Part shown: positions 7,723-15,839 of the stretch, in pieces | How positions within the stretch are numbered: position 1 is the stretch's first letter | Layout: each line of letters begins with the position of its first letter | Source: Micromonospora sp. AMSO31t | GTDB taxonomy: Bacteria > Actinomycetota > Actinomycetes > Mycobacteriales > Micromonosporaceae | NCBI RefSeq assembly: GCF_008868175.1 | Contig: NZ_WBKT01000004.1 | Span: 1-64,000 of the forward strand | Length of the DNA: 64,000 nucleotides | Direction of reading: 5' to 3' | The notes under the pieces: generated by a model | The model's database searches: none | What the model saw: only the letters and a program-made list of their open reading frames with translations | What the model was told of the DNA's origin: nothing | Position numbers and translations under genes: made by a program

Positions 7723-8376
7723 TCAGCCCCGTGCCACCAGTCGCGCGATGTCCCGCGCCATCCGCGCCGTCTCGGCCGCGCCGCAGCGGTCCCGGCGGAT
7801 GCGGTGGCTGCGCCCGTCCACCGCGCCGAGGCTCAGGTCGCACACGCCGGGAGTGGTCCGGCCGAGCGCCACGGTCACCGCCGGCTCGCCGGCGTCGACC
7901 TCCGAGGTGTGGAAACCGCCGGCGCGCAGCGCGTAGGAGTCGCCGGCGGAGTGCGTCTCCACGGTGGCGGTCGCGGCGGTGACCAGCCGGTCCGTGGCCG
8001 CCATCTCGTCCACGTCGCCCCGGCTGTGCACCTCGTAGATGCGCCACGACGGGTCGGCGGGCGCGTCGGTCACCTCGATCAGCTCGTTGCGGACCGTGCC
8101 GTGCAGGACGTGGCTGAGCAGGTCCCAGCTGTGCGAGTGCATGGTCGAGGTGGTCGGCTGCACCGGCGGCGGGTCGGCCGGCCAGGCGTGCACGCAGATC
8201 CCGTCGGGGCCGGTGCGTTCCACCGGCAGGCAGGTGAAGCCGAGCGGGTGCCGGACGGCCAGCAGCGGCCGCCGCCCCTCGGCGACGTCGTCGAGGACGT
8301 CGAGCACCCAGCCGCGCAGCAGTTCCGGCCGGGCGCCCCGGTCGATCTCCCGTTCGAGGTCGGCGTAGGTCATCAT
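7723..8376 (-). CDS. conserved hypothetical, possibly cupin-like
   Basis: 217-aa soluble protein with no signal peptide. A central stretch with HSHSWDLLSHVLHGTVRNEL, then YEVHSRGDVDEM and later AGGFHTSEV, looks like the two metal-binding motifs of a cupin barrel, with His-x-His first and a His near the second. I do not recognise a named family. Its ATG overlaps the stop of the membrane protein gene before it (positions 8373-8376), so translation is coupled, and the phosphatase follows by 15 bases. Confidence 0.75.
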   Translation of the reverse strand: MMTYADLEREIDRGARPELLRGWVLDVLDDVAEGRRPLLAVRHPLGFTCLPVERTGPDGICVHAWPADPPPVQPTTSTMHSHSWDLLSHVLHGTVRNELIEVTDAPADPSWRIYEVHSRGDVDEMAATDRLVTAATATVETHSAGDSYALRAGGFHTSEVDAGEPAVTVALGRTTPGVCDLSLGAVDGRSHRIRRDRCGAAETARMARDIARLVARG

Positions 8377-9374
8377 GCGTACGGGTTCCTCGCCTGGAGG
8401 GCCCGGCCCACGATGTCGGCGACCTCGCGGTCGCCGAAGGACCGGGGTAGCGGCAGCCCGAGCGCGGCGAACAGCTTGCGGACCTGCTCGACGGAGGGCT
8501 CGTCGTCCAGCTTCACGGCCGCGGCGGCCTCAATGGGCACCCGCCGGCTCTGCTTGCGGCTGTAGTCCAGCTCGATGTTGAACCGGTTGTAGTAGAGCTC
8601 CCTGCGGTCGATCCGCAGGGCCGGTGTCTGCGGGTTCTCCTGCGTGATGATGACGCAGGACGAGGAGAGGTCATAGCGGAAGGTGGTCATCTGCGCGGAG
8701 AGCCGGACCTCGACGGTGAGCAGCCCGGAGCGTTGCAGGTGCCAGCAGGCCGCCAGCACGGTCGCGTAGGACTCCTTGCGGGTGCGGTCGACCGTCCAGC
8801 GCTCCCCCGGCGCGTCGGGGTCGAGGCTGCGCCGGAACCGCGCGTAGCGCTCGCAGACGTCCTCGTCGGTCGGGTCGATGATCTCGATGGCGAAGCTCAG
8901 GGTGGCGTTGCGCCGGCGGGCGTGCTCCAGGCACTGCGGCAGGGTGACCGCGCGGGTGAAGGTGCCGGTGCCGCCCTTGAACGCCCACGAGTCGGTGTGC
9001 TGGCGGGCCTCGGCGAGGGCCCGACCGACCTCGCTGCCGTGCAGCACCCGCACCATCGAGACGCTGTCGATGGCCTCGCGGGCCCGGTTGAGGGCCCCGT
9101 CCGGGCCGGTGATCTCGTGCATCTGCGGGACGAGTTCGGTGAGCCGGTCCCGGGTGGCCCGCATGACCTCCCGCACCTCCTGCTGGGCGGTCTCCCGGCG
9201 CAGCCGGTCGCGGAGCACGGCCTGGGCGAGCACGGCGAGGACCAGCAGGATGGCGCTGTTGACCACGTCCTGGCTGACCGTGTTGGTCAGGCCGAGGACG
9301 GCCACGGTCACGGCCAGGACGAGGCCGATGAACGCGTCGAGATTGTTGACGACCCAGGTGAACAGGCGCGCCAT
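8373..9374 (-). CDS. two-TM membrane protein with C-terminal cytoplasmic domain
   Basis: 333 aa. Two transmembrane helices (about residues 12-32 and 38-54) and a short coiled region (RLRRETAQQEVREVMRATRD) lead into a soluble domain with AFKGGTGTFTRAVTLPQCLE, FAIEIIDPTDEDVCERYARF and YDLSSSCVIITQENPQTPAL. The domain looks like a sensor or enzyme fold joined to a helical signal relay, but I cannot name the family. It is the first gene of the operon with the unknown protein and inositol-phosphatase. Confidence 0.8.
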   Translation of the reverse strand: MARLFTWVVNNLDAFIGLVLAVTVAVLGLTNTVSQDVVNSAILLVLAVLAQAVLRDRLRRETAQQEVREVMRATRDRLTELVPQMHEITGPDGALNRAREAIDSVSMVRVLHGSEVGRALAEARQHTDSWAFKGGTGTFTRAVTLPQCLEHARRRNATLSFAIEIIDPTDEDVCERYARFRRSLDPDAPGERWTVDRTRKESYATVLAACWHLQRSGLLTVEVRLSAQMTTFRYDLSSSCVIITQENPQTPALRIDRRELYYNRFNIELDYSRKQSRRVPIEAAAAVKLDDEPSVEQVRKLFAALGLPLPRSFGDREVADIVGRALQARNPYA

Positions 9375-9429
9375 GACATCCCCCGGTCGACGACGGAACC
9401 CCCATGATAGCCCTTTGTCAATCTCACCA

Positions 9430-10221
9430 TCACGCGCTGTTCGGGTGGCCCGTACCCCTGGGTGACGGCGCCTGCGCCGTGCGCCGGGCGGCGCAGATCA
9501 GCGACCCGCCGAGCCCCGGCGCCAACCGCGCCAGCAGGCGGGAGGCGACCCACCGTCCACCCGGGAGCCGCCAACCGACCTCGTTGGACCGGATGGCCAG
9601 CGGCGTGAACCCGGCCCGGCACAGCACCCGCCGCAGCAGCGAGGCCGTGAACGGCCGGATGTGCAGCCAGAGGTAGGGGTGCAGCGGGTCCACCTGGCGG
9701 GGCGCCCGGCCGGCGAGGAACGCCAGCCGGTCCTGCGCGGGCGCCAGGTTGGGGGTGGTCAGCACGAGCAGCCCGCCCGGGGCGAGGACCCGGTGGCACT
9801 CGCGCAGCAGCGCGAGGGGGTCGTAGACGTGCTCGATCAGCTCGCCGGTGAGCAGGCCGGCGAAGCTGCCGGCGCGGAACGGCAGGCCGCGGGTGGCGTC
9901 CAGGCAGACCGGCAGGGCCGCGCCGCCGGCGGCCCGGCGGGCCGCGCCCAGCGCGGTCTCGGCCATGTCGGCCACCACGAGCGGGCCGGGCAGCGTCGCC
10001 GGGTCGAGCATGCCGCGCGGGCCGCAGCCCAGCTCCAGCACCGGCCGTCCGCCGGGCACGCCGTCGACCATGAGCCGGGCCGCGACCGCGCGGCGGACCC
10101 GGTGGTACGGGTCGTCGACGTACCCGTTGACCTGCGCGCCGTCGTGGTAGCTGCGCCGGTTGGCGCGGCGGCCGTGCGCCTGCGCGCTGCGCGACGAGGT
10201 CCCGGTCGGCGGCTCGGCCAT
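9430..10221 (-). CDS. class I SAM-dependent methyltransferase
   Basis: 263 aa. Motif I VLELGCGPRG, the acidic end of strand 2 (VVADMAE), GSFAGLLTGELIEHVYDP and the post-motif LRECHRVLAPGGLLVLTTPN are textbook for a Rossmann methyltransferase of the UbiE/Methyltransf_11 type. The region after it (PYLWLHIRPFTASLLRRVL) resembles enzymes acting on lipid or polyketide substrates. ATG 10221 has GGAGGG upstream and is preferred to longer in-frame versions. It stands alone. Confidence 0.9.
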   Translation of the reverse strand: MAEPPTGTSSRSAQAHGRRANRRSYHDGAQVNGYVDDPYHRVRRAVAARLMVDGVPGGRPVLELGCGPRGMLDPATLPGPLVVADMAETALGAARRAAGGAALPVCLDATRGLPFRAGSFAGLLTGELIEHVYDPLALLRECHRVLAPGGLLVLTTPNLAPAQDRLAFLAGRAPRQVDPLHPYLWLHIRPFTASLLRRVLCRAGFTPLAIRSNEVGWRLPGGRWVASRLLARLAPGLGGSLICAARRTAQAPSPRGTGHPNSA

Positions 10222-10363
10222 CGCACCCTCCACTGCGGTCGTCGCCCCCGTCGGCGACGCCCTCCCTCCAGCCTCGCACCGCTCCCGGCCGGGGGCGCGG
10301 AAATCCACCCCGGGTACGCCGACGCGGCGGCCGGGGTCCGGTCGCCGCGTCGCGGGTGTCGGG

Positions 10364-11317
10364 TCAGATGGCGCGGGCCCAGTCCAGCCGGCTGCTGTCG
10401 TCGTACTCGTCGCCGGGGATCCACCAGGGGTCGCCGAAGCCGCTGGTCGAGACGATGATGTTGCCGCCGTCCGGGGCCTCGTTGGTCGGGGGCACGGACA
10501 GCGCGGCGCAGTAGCGCCCGTCGGGCGAGAACACCGGGGACTGGTAGTAGCGGGTCTCGTCGGTCAGCCGCTTCAGGCCGGTGCCGTCGATCCGCACCGA
10601 GCCGAGCGCCTGCCCGCCGAGCACCTCGGTGTCCCGGGTCCACCGGTTGGTGCAGAACACCACCCGCTCCGAGTTGGGCATGAAGACCGGCCCGTGGAAG
10701 AGCTCGCCGGCCGCCTCCGGGGTGTAGATCGGCCGTACCTTGCCGGTGGCCAGCTCCAGCGTGCGCAGCTGCGGCCCCTCGGAGCGGCTGGTCCAGCGCA
10801 TGACGATCATGGAGCCGTCCCGGGACCAGTTCGGCTGGGACATGGCGTGTCCCTGGACGAGCACCCGCTTCGCGGCCGTCGCCACGTCGACGGCGACGAG
10901 GGTGTCGCGGTCGACGACCAGGGCGATCTGCGTGCCGTCCGGGGACCAGGTCGGTGCGCCGTAGACGACGCCGAACGGGTCGGCGAGCAGCGTCCGGATG
11001 TCACCGGTGACCCGGTCGAACAGCGACACGTAGGGCTCGAGGCTGCCGTCCCCGGACCGGGCGTTGTTGATCCAGGCCACGTAGCGGCCGTCGGGCGACG
11101 TGGTGGCCTGGTCGCCGTCGGTGAGCAGCTGCTGCGGCGTGGTGCGCCCGGGGTTGACCTGGAGCACACCCCAGCCGACGCTGACCAGCCAGGGCCCGTT
11201 GACCACCTCGGTGGTCGCCGCCGCAGCGGCGGGCGCCGCGGCGGTGAGCCCGGTCGCCGCGGCCACGCCGGCGAGCGCGGCGGTACGCAACAGGGCGCGT
11301 CGATTCATCTCGGTCAT
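10364..11317 (-). CDS. Tat-exported TolB/PD40-type beta-propeller
   Basis: 317 aa. A twin-arginine signal (NRRALLRTAALAG, then an AAAPAAAAA cleavage region) is followed by WD40-like PD40 repeats: TSPDGRYVAWI, WSPDGTQIALVV, WSRDGSMIVMRW, PNSERVVFCTN, FSPDGRYCAALS. It is probably a secreted propeller that binds a protein or sugar ligand; no catalytic domain is present. Start ATG 11317 follows a GGGGGG-rich site; ATG 11308 is possible and keeps the Tat motif. Confidence 0.88.
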   Translation of the reverse strand: MTEMNRRALLRTAALAGVAAATGLTAAAPAAAAATTEVVNGPWLVSVGWGVLQVNPGRTTPQQLLTDGDQATTSPDGRYVAWINNARSGDGSLEPYVSLFDRVTGDIRTLLADPFGVVYGAPTWSPDGTQIALVVDRDTLVAVDVATAAKRVLVQGHAMSQPNWSRDGSMIVMRWTSRSEGPQLRTLELATGKVRPIYTPEAAGELFHGPVFMPNSERVVFCTNRWTRDTEVLGGQALGSVRIDGTGLKRLTDETRYYQSPVFSPDGRYCAALSVPPTNEAPDGGNIIVSTSGFGDPWWIPGDEYDDSSRLDWARAI

Positions 11318-11453
11318 GGAAACCCCCCGTGGTGGACGTCGCCCCACCCTCCTGAACGGACGATCACGACGCATCGGACGAGCGGCTGGTCCACGCTCGG
11401 CCACTCGGTCAGCCCGTACGGCGACCGCCCCGGTGGCCGGTACCCTCGCCCCG

Positions 11454-12047
11454 GTGACCTCCGACGCGCTGCGCCGCGCCCTGACCGACCCCGGCGACCC
11501 GCCGCTGCCACCCCTGCCCGAGGTGGCCGTCGAGCTGCTCGACGCCCTCGACGCGCCGCCCCGCCTGGCCGCGCACCTTCGGCTCGTGCACGACGTCGCC
11601 CGGCAGCTCACCGCCGCGTTCGCCGACCGGTTCCCGCTGGTGCCGTTCGACCGGCAGGCGGTGCTGTTCGGGGCGGCGATCCACGACCTCGGCAAGGTGG
11701 CGCACCCCGAGGAGCTGTCCGGGCCCGGCTCGGCGCACGAGGAGGCGGGCTACCAGCTGCTGCTGCGCTTCGGCGTGCCCGAGGAGCGGGCCCGCTTCGC
11801 CGTCACCCACGCGGCCTGGCACGGGCCGGGCGTGCAGTTGGAGGACCTGCTGGTCAGCCTCGCCGACAAGGTGTGGAAGGGAAAGCGCGTCACCGACCTG
11901 GAGGAACTGGTGGTCGACCGGCTGGCCGACATCACCGGCCAGCCGCGCTGGCAGGCCTTTCTGGACCTCGACGACGTGCTCGCCGGGCTGGCCGCCGACG
12001 CGGACCGCCGGCTCGCCTTCCAGGCCGAGCATCCGGTGCACGGCTGA
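11454..12047 (+). CDS. HD domain phosphohydrolase
   Basis: 197 aa. Metal-site residues follow the HD pattern: LVHDVA, AAIHDLGKVAHPEEL (the His-Asp doublet), HEEAGY and HAAWHG. This is a small single-domain HD protein like those acting on nucleotides. A GTG start at 11454 is set by a TACCCT hexamer 7 bases upstream. It is convergent with the ArsR-like gene with only 8 bases between stops. Confidence 0.88.
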   Translation: MTSDALRRALTDPGDPPLPPLPEVAVELLDALDAPPRLAAHLRLVHDVARQLTAAFADRFPLVPFDRQAVLFGAAIHDLGKVAHPEELSGPGSAHEEAGYQLLLRFGVPEERARFAVTHAAWHGPGVQLEDLLVSLADKVWKGKRVTDLEELVVDRLADITGQPRWQAFLDLDDVLAGLAADADRRLAFQAEHPVHG

Positions 12048-12055
12048 CTCCGGTC

Positions 12056-13051
12056 TCAGGCGTCGGCCGGCTCGGGCGACCCGGCGCCGGCCAGCAGGGC
12101 CTCCGCCGAGCTGGTCCGCGCGTACAGCAGGAACCGCCCGGCCCGATGGGTGCCGACCAGGCCGGCGTCGCGCAGCGCCGTCAGGTGGTGGGAGACGGTG
12201 CCGGCGCTGAGGTCGCAGCGCCGGGCCAGCTCGGTAGTGGCGGCCGGCACGGCGAGTTCGTGCAGCAGGGTGGCGCGGGTACGCCCCAGCACCCGGGCCA
12301 GCGCCGCGCTGGCCGGGGCGGCGCTGCGCTCCCAGAGAGTCCCGACCGCGCGGGCCGGATAGCGCAGGAGGGGCTGCGAGGTTCGCTCGGACAGGTTGGA
12401 CCAGACCCGCGCGCCGCCGAAGACCGACGGGACCAGCAGCAGGCCGCGCCCGCCCAGGTCGACCGTCCCGGCGCGGGTCAGGTGGTCGACGTGCAACGTC
12501 CCGTCGTCCCAGGAGACGTACGGGTCGATCTGGTTGAGCAGGCCGCGCACGCCGTCGGTCGCCATCCGCCCGGCACCGACCAGCACCTCGCGTTCCAGCA
12601 GCGTCCGCATCCGGGGCCAGTACGGGGCGATCGCCACCTCGGCGTAGTCGGCGATCACCTGCGCGAGGCGGGCCAGCCCGGCCGGCGGGTCGGCGTACAG
12701 GGCGGCGAGCCGGGGCGGGCGCGGCCCGGGCAGCTCGTCCAGGCCGGCCCGGACCGCCTCCGGCGGGGTGGCGGCGAGGGCGGCCAGCTCCCCGTCGATG
12801 GTGGGCAGCGCGGATCGCGGGGGCGGGCAGACGAAGCCCGGGATCACCACGGTCGGCATCGGCACGAGGTCGGCGAGGAGCCGCCAGTCCACCGCGGAAA
12901 GCCGGGGCCGCACCTGCCGGTGCCAGAGCTGGTGGGCGGGGAACCAGTCGGGGCTCCGGAGCACCCGGACGCTGGCAACCGCCTCCCACAGCGGTGAGAT
13001 CGCGAAGCGGACCCCGGCAAGGTCCCGCATCCCCAGCGTGACGCTCAGCAC
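12056..13051 (-). CDS. DUF5937/ArsR-type winged-helix regulator
   Basis: 331 aa. The N-terminal two thirds (FAISPLWEAVASVRVLRSP at its start) match the DUF5937 sensor region seen in actinomycete ArsR-like proteins; the C-terminal winged helix (ATTELARRCDLSAGTVSHHL, then LRDAGLVGTHRAGRFLLY) binds DNA. GTG 13051 has GGGAGG 5 bases upstream. The divergent MFS exporter starts 74 bases away, so repressor control of the exporter from the shared intergenic region is the natural reading. The inducer is unknown. Confidence 0.88.
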   Translation of the reverse strand: MLSVTLGMRDLAGVRFAISPLWEAVASVRVLRSPDWFPAHQLWHRQVRPRLSAVDWRLLADLVPMPTVVIPGFVCPPPRSALPTIDGELAALAATPPEAVRAGLDELPGPRPPRLAALYADPPAGLARLAQVIADYAEVAIAPYWPRMRTLLEREVLVGAGRMATDGVRGLLNQIDPYVSWDDGTLHVDHLTRAGTVDLGGRGLLLVPSVFGGARVWSNLSERTSQPLLRYPARAVGTLWERSAAPASAALARVLGRTRATLLHELAVPAATTELARRCDLSAGTVSHHLTALRDAGLVGTHRAGRFLLYARTSSAEALLAGAGSPEPADA

Positions 13052-13125
13052 CCGCGCCTCCCGACAGATTCGACCTGGCTCAAAGTTATCGACCGCGGCG
13101 GCGACCCCGGCCATGGTCCCCTGTC

Positions 13126-14385
13126 ATGACCACCACCGTCCCGGCGGCCACCCGCTGGCCCCGCCCGTTCCGCTATGTCTACGCGGCCAACCTGACCGAA
13201 GGCCTGGGCTTCCAGGTGGGCTACCTGGCCGTGCCGGTGCTGGCGGTGTCGGTGCTCGCCGCCACCCCCGGCCAGGTGGGCCTGCTCGCGGCTCTCAGCA
13301 CCGCCGCCTTCCTGCTGGTCGGGCTGCCCGCCGGGGTCTGGGTGGACCGGTCGCCCCGCCGCACCGTGATGGTCGCCGCCGACCTGGCCCGCGCCGCCCT
13401 GTACGCCTCGATCCCGCTGGCCTGGTGGGCGGACGCGCTGACTCTCGGCCAGCTCTACGCGGTGGTGCTGCTCACCGGCGTCGGCACGGTCTTCGGTGAC
13501 GTGGCCGCGCAGAGCTTCCTGCCGGAACTGGTCGGCCGGGACCGCCTGGTGGCGGCCAACTCGCTGCTCATGACGACCAACGCCAGCATCCAGATCGGCG
13601 GCCGGGGATTCGGCGGTCTGCTCGTGCAGTGGCTCGGCGCCCCGCTCGCCCTGGCCCTGAACGCGGTCACCCACCTGCTCTCGGCGCTCGCCCTCACCCG
13701 GGTACGCCCCATCGCCACCGTCGGGACCGGCCGGGACCGGCCAGCCGGCGGGTTCGGCCGGCAGCTCGCCGAGGGCGTCCGGCACGTGCTGGGCAGCCCG
13801 CTGCTGCGCCCGCTGGCCGTGTCGCTGGCCGGCATCAACCTCACCGTGAACCTGATGACCACCATGCTGCCGGTCGTCTTCCTGCGCGACCTCGGCCTCG
13901 GCGCCGGCGCGCTCGGGCTCTTCCTCGGCGCCGGCGGGGTCGGGGCGCTGCTCGGCGCCGTGACCGCCCGTCCACTGGCGACGCGGATCGGGCACGGCCG
14001 GGCGCTCTGGCTGCCCGGGCTGCTGGTGGCGCCCGCCGGCGCGCTGGTCGCCCTGGTCGACACCGGAGCGTGGCTGTGGCTGGCCGGCCTCGGCTGGCTG
14101 GCGCTGGCCTGGCGGACCGGGATCGGCAACGTGATCGGCGTCAGCCTGCGGCAACGGGCCACCCCGGACGCGCTGCTCGGCCGGATGAACGCCACCTTCC
14201 GGTTCCTGCTCACCGGCGCGATCGCGGTCGGCGCCGGGCTGGCCGGCCTGCTCGGCCAGTACGCCGGCCCCCGTACCCCGCTCTGGGTCGGCGCGATCGG
14301 CGCCGCGCTCACCTGGCTGCCGCTGTACCGGTCCCCGGTGCGCACGCTGCCCGACCCGGACCGGCTGCCTCCGGCCGCCGGGTGA
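13126..14385 (+). CDS. MFS transporter, drug-exporter-like
   Basis: 419 aa with about 12 hydrophobic helices. The loop 2-3 signature is GVWVDRSPRR. The pattern RYVYAANLTEGLGFQVGYLA at the N-terminus and ATFRFLLTGAIAVGAGLAGL near helix 11 fits the MFS_3 (enterobactin/macrolide exporter) group. It is probably a proton-driven exporter of a small hydrophobic compound. It is divergent from the DUF5937/ArsR regulator, its likely controller. Confidence 0.9.
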   Translation: MTTTVPAATRWPRPFRYVYAANLTEGLGFQVGYLAVPVLAVSVLAATPGQVGLLAALSTAAFLLVGLPAGVWVDRSPRRTVMVAADLARAALYASIPLAWWADALTLGQLYAVVLLTGVGTVFGDVAAQSFLPELVGRDRLVAANSLLMTTNASIQIGGRGFGGLLVQWLGAPLALALNAVTHLLSALALTRVRPIATVGTGRDRPAGGFGRQLAEGVRHVLGSPLLRPLAVSLAGINLTVNLMTTMLPVVFLRDLGLGAGALGLFLGAGGVGALLGAVTARPLATRIGHGRALWLPGLLVAPAGALVALVDTGAWLWLAGLGWLALAWRTGIGNVIGVSLRQRATPDALLGRMNATFRFLLTGAIAVGAGLAGLLGQYAGPRTPLWVGAIGAALTWLPLYRSPVRTLPDPDRLPPAAG

Positions 14386-14502
14386 ACCGGGCACCGCTGT
14401 TACCCGGTGGTTACGCGGCTGCGAAGGCGCTGTGGCACGGCCGGCCGACCGTCTGGGCAGGGACACCGGACGGGGTCCCGGCACACCGCCAGGGAGGCCA
14501 CC

Positions 14503-15060
14503 ATGAAACTGAGGAGAACACTGCTGGCGCTGGTCGTCGCGCTCGGCGGGCTGGTCGCTGGCGCCGGCAGCGCCACGGCGGCGGCCGCGCCGTACTGCGG
14601 GATCACCTGGGGCAGCACGGCCAAGACGGCCGGCGCCCTGAGCTCCGACCCGCTGATCGAGGTGCGCACGGGGCGGCACGACTGCTGGGACCGGGTGGTC
14701 TTCGAGTTCGCCGGACCGGCGAACGGCTACTCCGTCGCCTACGGCGAGACGTACACCGAGGGGCAGGGCCTTCCGCTGAGCCCGTACACCGCCGGGGGCG
14801 CGCTGCTGTCGGTGTCGCTGCGGGCGCCCGCGTACGACGACGGGCACGTCGCCACCCTCCCCTACCGCGCGGGCGAGCACGCCGCGACCGTGCTGGGCTA
14901 CCGCACGCTCCGGGACGTCGTCTTCGGCGGCAGCTTCGAGGGCTACACCACCTTCGCGGTGGGTGTGCGCGCCCACCTGCCGTTCCGGGTCTTCGTGCTC
15001 AGCGGCCCCGGCACGCACAGCCGCATCGTGATCGACGTGGCCCACCAGTGGCAGGCGTGA
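14503..15060 (+). CDS. secreted AMIN-like domain protein
   Basis: 185 aa. A Sec signal peptide (KLRRT, hydrophobic core, AGSATAAAA) is followed by an AMIN-like domain: YCGITWGS, then RTGRHDCWDRVVFEFAGPA and GYSVAYGETY. Two Cys (in YCG and HDCWD) are probably disulphide-bonded. The family is common in actinomycetes and is thought to bind envelope polymers. The ATG has an AGGGAGG site 7 bases upstream. A hairpin follows the stop. Confidence 0.85.
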   Translation: MKLRRTLLALVVALGGLVAGAGSATAAAAPYCGITWGSTAKTAGALSSDPLIEVRTGRHDCWDRVVFEFAGPANGYSVAYGETYTEGQGLPLSPYTAGGALLSVSLRAPAYDDGHVATLPYRAGEHAATVLGYRTLRDVVFGGSFEGYTTFAVGVRAHLPFRVFVLSGPGTHSRIVIDVAHQWQA

Positions 15061-15075
15061 CCTTTCCCCAGGTGA

Positions 15076-15095
15076 GAGGGGCCGACCGGCCCCTC
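15076..15095 (+). terminator. hairpin after AMIN-like gene
   Basis: An 8-bp perfect GC stem (15076-15083 with 15088-15095, loop GACC) lies 15 bases after the stop and before the leaderless response-regulator promoter. Confidence 0.65.
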
Positions 15096-15151
15096 ATCAC
15101 CGTCCGTTGCGCCCACGCCCCCGGCGTCGCACCGGACTACCCTGGGTGGTC

Positions 15152-15832
15152 ATGGAGGGCCGTGTGCTGGTCGTCGAGGACGACGCCTCCATCCGGGAGG
15201 TGACGGCCCTCGGCCTGCGCCGGGCCGGGTTCCGGGTGGCCACCGCCGCCGACGGCCCGGCCGCCCTCGCCGCCTGGCGGGCCGGCCCGGTCGACCTCAT
15301 CGTGCTCGACGTGATGCTCCCCCGTCTGGACGGATTCGAGGTGTGCCGGGAGATCCGGCGCACCAGTCAGGTGCCGATCCTCATGCTCACCGCCCGCACC
15401 GACACCATCGACGTGGTGGTCGGCCTCGAATGCGGGGCCGACGACTACCTCCGCAAGCCGTTCGACCTGCCGGAGCTGGTCGCCCGGGTCCGTGCCGTGC
15501 TCCGCCGGACCGTCGCACCGGCTCCCGACACCACCGTGACCGCCGGGCCGCTGGAGATCGACCCGGCCCGTTTCGTGGCCCGCCGGGACGGCCGCGAGCT
15601 GACCCTCACCGCCACCGAGTTCCGGCTGCTGCTGGAGCTGGCCCGGCGCCCCGGCCAGGTGTTCACCCGCGAGCTGCTGCTCGACCGGGTGTGGGGACAC
15701 AGCTACCTCGGCGACTCCCGGCTGGTCGACGTCGCCGTGCAGCGCCTGCGCGCCAAGGTGGAGGACGACCCCGCCGCGCCGACCCTGATCCGGACGGTCC
15801 GCGGGGCCGGCTACAAGCTCTCGACGGGGTGA
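15152..15832 (+). CDS. OmpR-family response regulator
   Basis: 226 aa. The receiver domain has the acidic pair VVEDDAS, phospho-acceptor Asp in LIVLDVMLPRLDG, the Thr/Ser switch (MLTART) and Lys in RKPFD; the C-terminal winged helix shows TEFRLLLELARRPGQVFTR and the DVAVQRLRAKVEDDP recognition helix. A TACCCT hexamer 8 bases before ATG 15152 suggests a leaderless mRNA. The sensor kinase and a GerMN lipoprotein follow directly, the same order as mtrA-mtrB-lpqB. Confidence 0.94.
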   Translation: MEGRVLVVEDDASIREVTALGLRRAGFRVATAADGPAALAAWRAGPVDLIVLDVMLPRLDGFEVCREIRRTSQVPILMLTARTDTIDVVVGLECGADDYLRKPFDLPELVARVRAVLRRTVAPAPDTTVTAGPLEIDPARFVARRDGRELTLTATEFRLLLELARRPGQVFTRELLLDRVWGHSYLGDSRLVDVAVQRLRAKVEDDPAAPTLIRTVRGAGYKLSTG

Positions 15833-15839
15833 GCGCGCC

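Noticed and set aside
10160..12997. A 945-codon plus-strand open frame
   Set aside because: It is antisense to the methyltransferase, propeller and ArsR genes; composition is Arg/Gly/Pro-rich with no recognisable fold.
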